A stretch of DNA of 64,000 bases from NCBI RefSeq assembly GCF_038024095.1, contig NZ_CP150668.1, forward strand, positions 1,736,001 through 1,800,000, in the 5' to 3' direction. The notes under the pieces were generated by a model. That model had not been told where the DNA came from. It was given only the letters and a program-made list of their open reading frames with translations, and searched no databases. This DNA comes from Polaribacter tangerinus (GTDB lineage Bacteria > Bacteroidota > Bacteroidia > Flavobacteriales > Flavobacteriaceae). How positions within the stretch are numbered: position 1 is the first letter of the stretch; each line of letters begins with the position of its first letter. Below, in pieces: positions 25,301 through 32,517 of this stretch. The translations under genes were made by a program, and so were the position numbers.

Positions 25301-25719
25301 CCGATGATATTGAGAATTTCTCTTTCAATACTTCAGTAGCTACTTTTATGATTGCTGTAAACGATTTAACTGCATTAAAATGTAATAAAAGAGAAATTTT
25401 AGAACCTCTATTAATATTATTATCGCCATATGCGCCTCATATTACTGAAGAATTATGGCGTTTATTAGGGCACGAAACTTCCATTTCTACAGCAGCATTT
25501 CCTGTTTTTAACGAACAGCATTTAGTAGAAAGTGTTAAAAATTATCCTATTTCTTTTAATGGAAAAATGAGGTTTACTTTAGAATTACCACTAGATTTAT
25601 CAAAAGAAGAAATTGAAAAAATAGTGCTTTCTCATGAAAAAACAATAGCACAATTGGCAGGAAACACTCCCAAAAAAGTAATTATAGTGCCCGGTAAAAT
25701 TGTAAATATAGTAGGCTAA
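22366..25719 (+). CDS. leuS: Leucyl-tRNA synthetase with inserted DUF559-like domain
   Basis: This is a class I synthetase that charges tRNA-Leu. The HIGH motif is HVGH (48-51), the KMSKS motif is at 892-896, and the editing-domain signature TTRPDT begins near residue 435. At 1,117 residues it is clearly longer than usual Bacteroidetes LeuRS (about 920-960). Most of the excess is a foreign ~100-residue domain at about residues 308-405, placed between the entry strand of the editing domain (EGAMVTFKVA) and YEIAVFTTRPDT. A smaller extra loop lies near residues 785-830, within the leucine-specific region just before KMSKS. All catalytic motifs are intact and the gene has a good promoter, so the enzyme is probably active. 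It is followed by a 320-bp gap. Confidence 0.97.
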   Translation: MQYNHKEIEKKWQKFWSENQTFRATTNSEKPKYYVLDMFPYPSGAGLHVGHPLGYIASDIYARYKRHKGFNVLHPQGYDSFGLPAEQYAIQTGQHPAKTTEQNIKTYRRQLDQIGFSFDWSREVRTSSPEYYKWTQWIFIQFYNSWYNKGTDKAEDISTLEKIFNTAGNKNVNAVCDEDVQSFTAKEWKAFSSKEKQTILLQYRLTFLSDTEVNWCPALGTVLANDEIVNGVSERGGHEVVRKKMTQWSMRISAYAQRLLDGLEHIDWPQPLKDAQTNWIGRSEGAMVTFKVASQLQKETTAIKLSYKELEDLKEIRKNATKAEAALWQVIKDKKGASKFRKKYTIGSFLVDFVCVSKNLIVEISGKEDEQARTTYFNKEGFNIIRFTEKEVLENVEKVVAQINTAVQFPKKLDHQPTKQTNLSGSSSYEIAVFTTRPDTIYGVSFMTLAPEHELVSKITTPAQKSAVDAYIKATAKRSERDRMADVKTISGVFTGAYAIHPFSGEKVQIWIGDYVLANYGTGAVMAVPCGDQRDYDFAKHFGIPVPNIFKGVDVSKEAHTEKEGTIIANSDFLSDLPYKKALKLAISEIEKRGFGYGKVNYRLRDAVFSRQRYWGEPFPVYYKNGMPQMIAPEKLPIILPEVEKYLPTEAGDPPLGNATNWAWNTKTAKVVSNNLIDNKTVFPLELNTMPGWAGSSWYFNRYMDATNTEEFASDKSLNYWREVDLYIGGSEHATGHLLYARFWQKFLFDKGLVPVDEFAKKLINQGMILGTSAFVYRATPFVKNGCNIDSSNADVLEKIPTVFVSKNLFSSEDEFETVVKNYLLDKGYLHQNFADLVLIVKTPIHADVSLVNASDEMDVEGFKNHPLNTDYKNAEFLLEDEVYKVGREVEKMSKSKYNVVNPDDIVTEYGADALRLFEMFLGPLEQTKPWKTSGISGVSSFLKKLWKLYFKEDVFLVSEEKAGKEELKVLHKTIKKVADDIENFSFNTSVATFMIAVNDLTALKCNKREILEPLLILLSPYAPHITEELWRLLGHETSISTAAFPVFNEQHLVESVKNYPISFNGKMRFTLELPLDLSKEEIEKIVLSHEKTIAQLAGNTPKKVIIVPGKIVNIVG
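23281..23580 (+). other. DUF559 (Vsr/PD-(D/E)XK-like) domain inserted in LeuRS
   Basis: Residues about 308-405 of LeuRS show the DUF559 plan: RKNATKAEAALWQVIKD, then KFRKKYTIGSFLVDFVC, then LIVEISG, then RTTYFNKEGFNIIRFTEKEVLENV. Free-standing DUF559 proteins read similarly (RxxxTxAExxLW, FRRQxxIGxYxVDFVC, LVVELDGxxH, RxxxLxxxGxxVLRFxNxEVLxN). The candidate metal residues E324, D352 and E363 are kept, but the usual LDGxxH is replaced by ISGKED, so nuclease activity is doubtful. Confidence 0.85.
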
Positions 25720-25923
25720 ATGTTATTGTAAGAAATAACTCATATTTCCTTAAAAAATATACAACTGCAAAAACCTACTCATTATAATTAAATATAGTAG
25801 CAAAACCTATCTGTAATTTTATACAGTTAACGGCTATTTTTTATATTTTTTGGTTTGTTTTTTAAGTACTTAAAAAACAACAGTTTTTAATGTAAATCGT
25901 TGTTATACTTTTCTATCGTAAGT

Positions 25924-25978
25924 AAAAAAGTCGATATATAAAGTTAAAAGTTAGTATTCAATTTGTATCGACTTTTTT
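25924..25978 (+). terminator. Long hairpin in the leuS-histidine kinase gap
   Basis: The 320-bp gap 25720-26039 has no gene. Its one clear structure is AAAAAAGTCGATA (25924-25936) pairing with TATCGACTTTTTT (25966-25978) around a 29-base loop. The T-rich end suits a terminator of leuS or an attenuator ahead of the kinase gene. Confidence 0.5.
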
Positions 25979-26039
25979 ATTTGATTACCTTGGTACTTTG
26001 TAAGTTAATTAATACCTTTTTATTAAAAAATTATAGAGT

Positions 26040-27503
26040 TTGATTCGTTTTAAAAACATTTCTTTACGAATTCGTATCTTCTTATCGATGATATTTTTGG
26101 TGTTATTAGCTTCTATTTTAATTTTAGGAGTTACAGTATATCAATACGACGAACAAACACAAGATTACAACATACAACGCTTTGAAAGAAAAGAGACTAC
26201 AGCAAAGCAAATAATAGAACTCGAATTAAAAAACAAAACGAGCTATGCTGTAAATACCGAGAATATAGAAAAAATTTTTAAGGAACGTATCTATGAAATA
26301 TCCTCTATAAATAGGTTAAATATTGCTTTTTTTGATTTAAACGGAAAGTTATTAAAATCTTCTATTGCCAATGCTTTTGAAGAAGTTACGGTAAAAAACT
26401 TACCAAAAGATATTATAAATGAACTATCCTTAAATTCGAATCATAGAATTTTAAAAAATAACGAGATAGAGGGCACTAGTTATCAAACCTCCTACACGTA
26501 TATAAGTGACGCCAAATTCAAAAGAATTGCCATATTAGAACTGCAATTTACACAAGATAATTCTGAGATAGAATATGAGTTAAGAGAGTTTATAACACGT
26601 CTTATTTTGGTGTATATTTTTATGTTTGTTATTGCTATTGTAATTGCTTACTTCTTATCGAGTTATATTACAAGGTCTATTAAAACTATTTCCGACAAAA
26701 TGCAACAGACACGTTTGCATCAAAGAAATGAAAAAATTATTTTAAATAAAGCTAGTTCAGAAATAGAGGTTTTAGTAGATGCTTATAATAGCATGATTGA
26801 TGAGTTGGAAATTAGTGCTGCAAAATTAGCTAAAAGCGAACGAGAACAAGCCTGGAGAGAAATGGCAAAACAGGTAGCCCATGAAATTAAAAATCCGCTA
26901 ACACCTATGCGTTTAACAGTTCAAAGTTTCGAGAGAAAATTTGATGAAAACGATCCTAATATTAAAATAAAATTAAAAGAATACAGCCAATCGTTAATTC
27001 AGCAAATTGATGTAATGAGTGCCATTGCTGTAGCTTTCTCTGATTTTGAAAAAATGCCTACTCAACATAAAGAGCAAATAGAAGTTATTAGTGTGGTAAA
27101 ATTTGCGTTAGATATTTTTAACGAAAAATCGATTACCTATCAACCCAAAGAAAAAGAGTTATATGCTTTTTTAGATAAAACTCAGTTGATACGTATTGTA
27201 ACAAATTTGGTAAAAAATGCTATACAAGCAACAGAATATGAAGAGAATCCTTATATAACGGTAAAGGTACAACAAGACAAAGAAAATTTAATTATTGTAG
27301 TTTCAGATAATGGAAAAGGAATTTCTGATGATGTAAAAGATTTTATTTTTGAGCCAAAATTTACAACAAAAAATAGTGGAATGGGCTTAGGATTAGCAAT
27401 GATAAAAAATATTATTGAAGCCTATGACGGTCGAATATCTTTTACCTCTAAACTTGGAGAAGGAACCGTTTTTAAGGTCGTTTTACCCAAAAGTATAACC
27501 TAA
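26040..27503 (+). CDS. Sensor histidine kinase, NtrY-like
   Basis: This inner-membrane kinase has 487 residues. The first membrane segment is at about 12-33, followed by a periplasmic sensor domain of about 150 residues, the second segment at about 187-210, and a HAMP region. The phospho-acceptor H-box is VAHEIKNPLTPMRL with H281. The ATP-binding domain shows the N box (NLVKNAIQA), G1 (DNGKGI) and G2 (GMGLGLAM). The NPLTPM-type H-box places it with the NtrY group. No response regulator is adjacent, so it is an orphan in this window. The start is TTG at 26040, chosen because it precedes the basic RFKNISLRIR segment; no ATG lies close by. The short spacing (23 bp) to the crotonase gene suggests cotranscription. 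Confidence 0.9.
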   Translation: MIRFKNISLRIRIFLSMIFLVLLASILILGVTVYQYDEQTQDYNIQRFERKETTAKQIIELELKNKTSYAVNTENIEKIFKERIYEISSINRLNIAFFDLNGKLLKSSIANAFEEVTVKNLPKDIINELSLNSNHRILKNNEIEGTSYQTSYTYISDAKFKRIAILELQFTQDNSEIEYELREFITRLILVYIFMFVIAIVIAYFLSSYITRSIKTISDKMQQTRLHQRNEKIILNKASSEIEVLVDAYNSMIDELEISAAKLAKSEREQAWREMAKQVAHEIKNPLTPMRLTVQSFERKFDENDPNIKIKLKEYSQSLIQQIDVMSAIAVAFSDFEKMPTQHKEQIEVISVVKFALDIFNEKSITYQPKEKELYAFLDKTQLIRIVTNLVKNAIQATEYEENPYITVKVQQDKENLIIVVSDNGKGISDDVKDFIFEPKFTTKNSGMGLGLAMIKNIIEAYDGRISFTSKLGEGTVFKVVLPKSIT

Positions 27504-27526
27504 GATAACAGCAAAAAAATATAACA

Positions 27527-28300
27527 ATGGACTTTGAAAATTTAATAGTAGAGCAAGATGGTTTTTTAGGATTTGTAACAATTAACAGACCTAAAAAATT
27601 AAATGCGTTAAATAAAGAAACTTTGCAAGAGCTTCACGAGGCTTTTACTATTTTAAATGCCACTACTTCTGTAAAGGTAATTATACTAACAGGAACTGGT
27701 GAAAAAGCTTTTGTAGCCGGTGCAGATATCGCAGAATTTGCAAACTTTTCGGAAGAAGAAGGTGCAAATTTAGCAAGATCTGGTCAAGAGCGTGTTTTTA
27801 ATTTAATTGAAAATTTATCAACACCTGTTATTGCCGCAATTAATGGTTTCGCACTTGGCGGAGGTTTAGAATTAGCTATGGCTTGCCATTTTAGAATTGC
27901 ATCAGAAAACGCTAAAATGGGCTTACCAGAAGTGTCTTTAGGAGTTATTCCGGGTTATGGTGGCACTCAGCGTTTGCCACAATTAATTGGTAAAGGAAAG
28001 GCTATGGAGCTAATCATGACGGCCGGTATGTTGGGTGCAGAAGAAGCAAAAAGTGTTGGTTTGGTAAACTATGTAGTACCACAAGAAGAGTTGTTGGCAT
28101 TGGCGGAAAAGTTGGGAAACAAAATAGTCTCAAACTCTGCAGTGGCAATTGCAGCCGCTATAAAGGCAGTAAATGCTAATTTTGAATTTGGTGTAAACGG
28201 TTACGAAAAAGAAATTGTTTCTTTTGGCGCTTGTTTTGGAACAGATGATTTTAAAGAAGGAACCACCGCTTTTTTAGAAAAAAGAAAACCAAATTTTTAG
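27527..28300 (+). CDS. Enoyl-CoA hydratase/isomerase (crotonase family)
   Basis: This is a complete crotonase fold of 257 residues. The oxyanion-hole segments are AFVAGADIAEF and GFALGGGLELA. Both catalytic glutamates of true hydratases are present, E115 (GGGLELA) and E135 (GLPEVSLG), with the usual 20-residue spacing. GYGGTQRLP follows, and the protein ends KPNF. It most likely hydrates 2-enoyl-CoA in fatty acid or amino acid degradation, in the cytoplasm. It probably shares a transcript with the upstream kinase gene and ends at a strong bidirectional terminator. Confidence 0.93.
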   Translation: MDFENLIVEQDGFLGFVTINRPKKLNALNKETLQELHEAFTILNATTSVKVIILTGTGEKAFVAGADIAEFANFSEEEGANLARSGQERVFNLIENLSTPVIAAINGFALGGGLELAMACHFRIASENAKMGLPEVSLGVIPGYGGTQRLPQLIGKGKAMELIMTAGMLGAEEAKSVGLVNYVVPQEELLALAEKLGNKIVSNSAVAIAAAIKAVNANFEFGVNGYEKEIVSFGACFGTDDFKEGTTAFLEKRKPNF

Positions 28301-28305
28301 GAAAA

Positions 28306-28340
28306 TAAAAAAAGCGCAATATTAATATTGCGCTTTTTAT
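28306..28340. terminator. Bidirectional terminator
   Basis: AAAAGCGCAATATT / AATATTGCGCTTTT is nearly perfectly self-complementary and has A- and T-runs on both sides. It lies between the convergent crotonase gene and the secreted-protein gene and serves both. Confidence 0.88.
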
Positions 28341-28361
28341 CAAACTACAGTTAAAAATAAG

Positions 28362-28940
28362 TTATATCTTAAATTCTTTAGTATATAACCTATTGTTGCT
28401 ATTTAAAACAACTCTATAACTTCCTTTTTTATCTTTAGATACTTGATAAATTCTATTTAAAATATCTTCAGAATCAATTATTTTTTCTGAGTAAATAGTA
28501 TCATCATTGTAATAGATGGTTAAGCTAATAGGTGTTTTATGAAAGTCTATTTTAGAAATTAAAATTAAGTTGTTTTCTGTTCTAATTACTGGCTTAAAAG
28601 TTACTGTATCTTCTTCTAAGCTTACAATAGCATTGCTTTTAATTGCAAAATTTTTAGTAATTATTTCATAGTCTTTTTCTAATTCTGTGTAATATTTACC
28701 ATCGTTTAAACTAGAAAAATCATAAATTTTAGAAAACACTCCAGTTTTTTTAATCTCTAACTTGTACAAAGTTGTACCATTTTCATTTTTAATAGAAAGT
28801 GTGTTCCCTGCCTTTACATATTTATAGGTAATTTTTATTTTTTTACCTTCTAAAATAGAGGTGCTCTTTTCATTGGCGTAGTTTACTAATGTTCCCAACA
28901 TTAAAACAACAATTGCTAATTTTTTTAAAGAATTTTTCAT
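28362..28940 (-). CDS. Hypothetical secreted protein
   Basis: The protein has 192 residues. An N-terminal signal peptide (MKNSLKKLAIVVLMLGTLVNYA) is followed by a beta-rich body of two similar halves, each ending in a short SLNDGKYYTELEK or KKGSYRVVLNSNNRLYTKEFKI strand pair. The last segment resembles the final strands of T9SS sorting domains, but the GxYxVxxxxxxGxxxxxKIxxx pattern is only partial, so T9SS export is not claimed. I do not recognise the family. It is monocistronic, convergent with the crotonase gene. Confidence 0.7.
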   Translation of the reverse strand: MKNSLKKLAIVVLMLGTLVNYANEKSTSILEGKKIKITYKYVKAGNTLSIKNENGTTLYKLEIKKTGVFSKIYDFSSLNDGKYYTELEKDYEIITKNFAIKSNAIVSLEEDTVTFKPVIRTENNLILISKIDFHKTPISLTIYYNDDTIYSEKIIDSEDILNRIYQVSKDKKGSYRVVLNSNNRLYTKEFKI

Positions 28941-29120
28941 TTTTTTTATTTTTTATCATTTATTGACACTGCAAATTTAGAGCAGGTTTAAAAGGTAAAA
29001 AACAATAGAATTGGCAAATATATATGCTAAATTATCATTTTTAAGAATGTTAATTTAATGTAAAGTTAATATTGTATATAATTATGGTAATTTTATACAT
29101 TATATTCCTTTTTTCTGTCG

Positions 29121-29128
29121 TAATTTTG
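29121..29128 (+). promoter_or_regulatory. -7 promoter element of the AraC-family gene
   Basis: TAATTTTG matches TAnnTTTG and lies 18 bases ahead of the ATG at 29147. Its position inside the in-frame upstream extension argues that the extension (from 29072) is not translated. Confidence 0.5.
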
Positions 29129-29146
29129 TTCAGTAATTATAGCACT

Positions 29147-30016
29147 ATGAAAACAAAACCTACTTTAGAAAAAATTACCCCCAGTTTTGGAAGTTCTTTG
29201 TTGGTAAAAAAGCACGTACAATTTTTAAAACAGCACAAAGCATTTTGGCATTTTCATCCAGAAATAGAGTTGGTGTATGTAAATAAAGGAAAAGGAAAGC
29301 GTCATATTGGAAATCATATTAGTTACTTTAATAATAGTCAATTGGTGTTAATTGGTTCTAATTTACCACACATGGGATTTATGGACCGTTTAACAACCAA
29401 TGGTTCTGAAACTTTAATTCAGTTTAAGCCCGATTTTTTAGGAGCCTCTTTTTTTAAGATACCCGAAATGGCTTTGATAGACCAATTGTTTGAGCGAGCA
29501 AAAAAGGGAATTCGTTTTAATATTGAAATAAAAAAACGAATTGGTGCTAAAATAGAAGATTTAGTAAATGTAGAAGGAGCCACAAGAATTATATCTTTTT
29601 TAGATATTTTAAAAGAGTTGGCACAAACCGACGACTATACTATTTTAAATGCAGATGGTTTTGCTTTTGAAACGCAACCACAAGACAACGAAAAAATCGA
29701 TTTGGTTTTTAAGCATATAAATGAAAATTTTAATCGCTCAATTCCCTTAGAAGAGGTTGCTAATTTGGTAAGTATGACAGTTCCTGCTTTTTGTCGATTT
29801 TTTAAAAAGACAACGACCAAAACTTTTACTAAATTAGTAAATGAATATAGAGTTGTTCATGCAACAAAATTATTGTCGGAAAGCACCATGAGTATTGCCG
29901 AAGTAAGTTTTGAATGCGGTTTTAATAACTTTTCTCACTTTAATAAATTATTTAAAGAATTTACCGGAAAGCCGGCATCTAAATACAGAAGTGAAATGCT
30001 TAATTTAATACAATAA
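29147..30016 (+). CDS. AraC-family transcriptional regulator with cupin sensor domain
   Basis: From ATG 29147 the protein has 289 residues. The N-terminal half is a cupin-like ligand domain with FWHFHPEIELVYVNKGKGKRHIGNHI. The C-terminal ~100 residues contain two helix-turn-helix motifs (IPLEEVANLVSMTVPAFCRFFKKTT and MSIAEVSFECGFNNFSHFNKLFKEFTG), the usual AraC signature. Regulators of this build commonly sense a sugar or small metabolite. An in-frame extension up to 29072 would encode a hydrophobic segment, but it overlaps the predicted -7 element. The target genes are not evident from the neighbourhood. Confidence 0.9.
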   Translation: MKTKPTLEKITPSFGSSLLVKKHVQFLKQHKAFWHFHPEIELVYVNKGKGKRHIGNHISYFNNSQLVLIGSNLPHMGFMDRLTTNGSETLIQFKPDFLGASFFKIPEMALIDQLFERAKKGIRFNIEIKKRIGAKIEDLVNVEGATRIISFLDILKELAQTDDYTILNADGFAFETQPQDNEKIDLVFKHINENFNRSIPLEEVANLVSMTVPAFCRFFKKTTTKTFTKLVNEYRVVHATKLLSESTMSIAEVSFECGFNNFSHFNKLFKEFTGKPASKYRSEMLNLIQ

Positions 30017-30039
30017 ATAGTGTTGTTAGATTGAAGAGC

Positions 30040-30699
30040 CTATTTTAAACCATTCCATTCATTATAAAATTGCTCTAAAAAATGACACATAAACAGGTGC
30101 CTGTTTTCAGCAATTTTTTTTCCGGTTTTGGTATTCATCTTATCTTTTAACAGTAACAATTTTTCGTAAAAATGATTAATTGTAGGAGCCTCAGAATTCT
30201 TATATTCTTCTTTGGTCATTTTTAAATTAGGACGAATTTCTGGGTTGTACAAAGGCCTGTTTTTGTATCCACCATAATTAAAACATCGTGCAATGCCAAT
30301 GGCGCCAATTGCATCTAACCGGTCTGCATCTTGTACAACTTCTAATTCTTTAGAGCTAAAAACTGTTTTCGTACTATCTAGAGAATTTTTAAAAGAAAGG
30401 TGTTTAATAATATTGGTTACGTGAGTAATAATTGATTCTTCGACGCCTTGTTTTTTTAAAAAATTTTCGGCTTTTTTGGGACCAATAGTTTCATCACCAT
30501 CATAAAATTTTGCATCGGCAATATCATGCAAAAGAGCGGCTAATGAAACCGTAAAAATATGAACATTTTCATCTTTAGAAATTAACAAAGCATTTTTAAA
30601 AACGCGCTCTATGTGAAACCAATCATGACCACCCTCGGCATTTTTAAGCGTTTTTTTTACAAAACTGATGGTGTTTTCAATTACTGTTTCTTGGTTCAT
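30040..30699 (-). CDS. HD-domain metal-dependent phosphohydrolase
   Basis: The protein has 219 residues with the HD-superfamily metal ligands in order: H in GGHDWFHIERV, HD in ALLHDIADAKF, and D in VQDADRLDAIGAIGIAR. The later segment FNYGGYKNRPLYNP and the hydrophobic helix FYEKLLLLKDKMNTKTGKKIA fit the uncharacterised YedJ-like HD hydrolase group. Substrate is unknown, possibly a nucleotide. It is followed convergently by the AraC gene at 23 bp and preceded by a small membrane protein on the same strand (1-bp gap), so the two are probably cotranscribed. Confidence 0.88.
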   Translation of the reverse strand: MNQETVIENTISFVKKTLKNAEGGHDWFHIERVFKNALLISKDENVHIFTVSLAALLHDIADAKFYDGDETIGPKKAENFLKKQGVEESIITHVTNIIKHLSFKNSLDSTKTVFSSKELEVVQDADRLDAIGAIGIARCFNYGGYKNRPLYNPEIRPNLKMTKEEYKNSEAPTINHFYEKLLLLKDKMNTKTGKKIAENRHLFMCHFLEQFYNEWNGLK

Positions 30700-30700
30700 A

Positions 30701-30940
30701 TTATTTTCTAGACTTTAATTCTTTAGCAATTTTTTTCATTTCTAAGTACATGTAAATTGTCATAGGAATGAAAAATAAAGGTAAGAATGTGTAAAAAGAA
30801 ATGTTATTTTCTAATGTGTAAAAGATAGAAAAAGCAATCATTAATATTACAATGATAACTTTTAAATAAAACATCTTTTTTTGAGATTTTAATTTCTTTT
30901 GAAGCGCTTCTTTTGAATAGTTAGAAAATAAGGATGCCAT
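30701..30940 (-). CDS. Small conserved membrane protein
   Basis: From ATG 30940 the protein has 79 residues: a basic amphipathic start (MASLFSNYSKEALQKKLKSQKK), two membrane segments (FYLKVIIVILMIAFSIFY and YTFLPLFFIPMTIYMYL), then a basic tail. The start at 30973 lies within the terminator hairpin of the upstream gene and is rejected. I know similar two-TM proteins from other flavobacteria but no function. It is one base from the HD hydrolase gene. Confidence 0.7.
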   Translation of the reverse strand: MASLFSNYSKEALQKKLKSQKKMFYLKVIIVILMIAFSIFYTLENNISFYTFLPLFFIPMTIYMYLEMKKIAKELKSRK

Positions 30941-30963
30941 ATAAAATTGTTTTAGTAAAAGTA

Positions 30964-30990
30964 AAAAATCCACGTTTTTTACGTGGATTT
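30964..30990 (-). terminator. Terminator of the bacilliredoxin gene
   Basis: AAATCCACGT / ACGTGGATTT stem with T loop; on the minus strand it is followed by a T-run and lies about 36 bases after the stop codon. Confidence 0.85.
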
Positions 30991-31026
30991 ATTAAAGGTT
31001 AAAAATTGTTTATCTAATAATTTAGA

Positions 31027-31437
31027 TTAACAAAACTCGTCGTAAGCTTGTGCTAGGTTCTGAGCAATCATTTGTGCAGAACGACCCTCTATATGATGAC
31101 GCTCTAGCATGTGTACTAAATTACCATCTTTAAATAATGCAATAGCTGGAGATGATGGAGGAAAAGGAACCATATATTCTCTTGCTTTTTGTGTAGACTC
31201 TTTTTCTACACCTGCAAAAACTGTGGTTAAGTTGGTAGGTGTTTTTTCTGCACCTAAAGAGGCAATAGCTCCGGGTCTTGCTGTACCTGCAGCACAACCA
31301 CAAACAGAGTTTACCATTACTAATGTTGTTCCTTCTTTTGATAATGCTTTTTCTACATCTTCGCTGGTATATAATGCTTCAAAACCTGCGTTTATTAGCT
31401 CGTCGCGCATTGGTTTTACTAATTCTTCTGGATACAT
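31027..31437 (-). CDS. BrxA/BrxB-family bacilliredoxin
   Basis: The protein has 136 residues with the YphP/YqiW-family thioredoxin fold. The active-site motif is CGC (46-48, in NSVCGCAAGTARP), the mark of bacilliredoxins, which remove bacillithiol from oxidised protein cysteines. Later segments (TVFAGVEKESTQKAREYM, PFPPSSPAIALFKDGNLVHMLERHHIEGR) fit the family over its full length. ATG 31437 gives the usual MYPEELV start; an upstream TTG at 31461 is less likely. It is divergent from the TerB/J-domain gene across a palindromic control region. Confidence 0.93.
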   Translation of the reverse strand: MYPEELVKPMRDELINAGFEALYTSEDVEKALSKEGTTLVMVNSVCGCAAGTARPGAIASLGAEKTPTNLTTVFAGVEKESTQKAREYMVPFPPSSPAIALFKDGNLVHMLERHHIEGRSAQMIAQNLAQAYDEFC

Positions 31438-31517
31438 AATACTTATAAATTTAGGTTGCAAAGATATGGCTTTGAGATGGAAAATTCAATACTTATATAA
31501 AAGCTAGTATCAATAGA

Positions 31518-31568
31518 AATATCAATAAAATTGATATTGTTTGTTTTCATTTAAAAATCCTATTTTTG
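31518..31568 (+). promoter_or_regulatory. Promoter of the TerB/J-domain gene with adjoining 9-bp palindrome
   Basis: A perfect inverted repeat AATATCAAT-AAA-ATTGATATT (31518-31538) abuts the -33 TTTG (31540-31543), which lies 17 bp from TATTTTTG (31561-31568), a full -7 match. A further TATCAAT sits at 31508. A dimeric regulator at the palindrome could act on both divergent genes. Confidence 0.6.
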
Positions 31569-31597
31569 AGCTAAATTAAAATCATAAAAATAATTTA

Positions 31598-32353
31598 ATG
31601 GGAAGTTTTACCAAGTGGTTAGGTGCCGGTTTAGGTTTTACTTTTGGTGGGCCAATAGGTGCAGCAATTGGGTTTGCAGTGGGTAGTTTTGTAGATGGGT
31701 TTTCGAAAGAAGATTTAATTAGAGAGCAAGAAGAATACCAACAAAGAAGAAATCAAAGCAAAACCGCAAACACACATTCGGGTGATTTTGAAATGAGTTT
31801 GCTAGTGTTGGCTTCTATCGTAATAAAATCCGACGGAAAAATAGACCAAAGAGAACTCGATTTTGTAAGAACTCAGTTTGTAGGAATGTATGGAAAAGAA
31901 CGAGCAAACAGTGCCTTTAAATTGTTTAAAGGTGTTGTTAAAAAAGACATATCTGCAAGGCAAGTATGCCTTCAAATTAGAGCTCATATGCCACATGCTT
32001 CTCGCCTGCAATTAGTGCATTTTTTATTTGGTATTGCAAAGGCAGATGGTTTTGTAACAGCAAGTGAAACAGAGGAAATTAGAAAAATTGCAGGGTATCT
32101 TTATATCAATAATAACGATTATACATCGATAAAAGCAATGTTTTATAATGATGCAGATGCTCCTTATAAGATATTAGAAATAGATAAGTCTGCTTCGGAT
32201 AATGCTGTAAAAACAGCCTACAGAAAAATGGTAAAAAAATATCACCCAGATAAATTACAAGGGTATGGTGAAGAGCATTTAAAAGGAGCTAAAGAAAAGT
32301 TTCAAAGCATACAAAATGCTTATGAAAAAATTAAAAAAGAAAGAGGAATCTAA
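31598..32353 (+). CDS. TerB and J-domain co-chaperone protein (DjlA-like)
   Basis: The protein has 251 residues. A glycine-rich N-terminal segment (WLGAGLGFTFGGPIGAAIGFAVGSFVDGF) is compatible with membrane insertion. A TerB-like domain follows (about 63-180, with SDGKIDQRELDFV and ADGFVTASETEEI as its paired acidic loops). A C-terminal J domain contains the HPD motif (KKYHPDKLQGYGEEHLKGAKEKFQSIQNAYE). Order and length fit DjlA-type co-chaperones, which stimulate DnaK ATPase at the membrane. Confidence 0.9.
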   Translation: MGSFTKWLGAGLGFTFGGPIGAAIGFAVGSFVDGFSKEDLIREQEEYQQRRNQSKTANTHSGDFEMSLLVLASIVIKSDGKIDQRELDFVRTQFVGMYGKERANSAFKLFKGVVKKDISARQVCLQIRAHMPHASRLQLVHFLFGIAKADGFVTASETEEIRKIAGYLYINNNDYTSIKAMFYNDADAPYKILEIDKSASDNAVKTAYRKMVKKYHPDKLQGYGEEHLKGAKEKFQSIQNAYEKIKKERGI

Positions 32354-32420
32354 TAATTCAATGTTAAAAAATTACACGTATTTAAATAGATAAAATATCT
32401 AAAATTGATATAAAAACAGT

Positions 32421-32452
32421 AAAAAGAGTTCTTACAAACTCTTTTTTTTTTT
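32421..32452 (+). terminator. Terminator of the TerB/J-domain gene
   Basis: AAAAAGAGTT / AACTCTTTTT stem with short loop and a long T-run. Confidence 0.8.
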
Positions 32453-32517
32453 GTGCTATAAAACAAAGAATTACTAGAAAATGATTAATTTCGCAAACTT
32501 ATAAGAAAAGATACAAA

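Noticed and set aside
29072..29146. N-terminal membrane extension of the AraC regulator
   Set aside because: The extension overlaps a good -7 element (29121-29128), and AraC proteins of this type start with the MKTKPTLEKI-like segment.
31109..31507. Plus-strand frame opposite the bacilliredoxin gene
   Set aside because: It is antisense to a well-conserved family with the CGC motif and has no promoter of its own.
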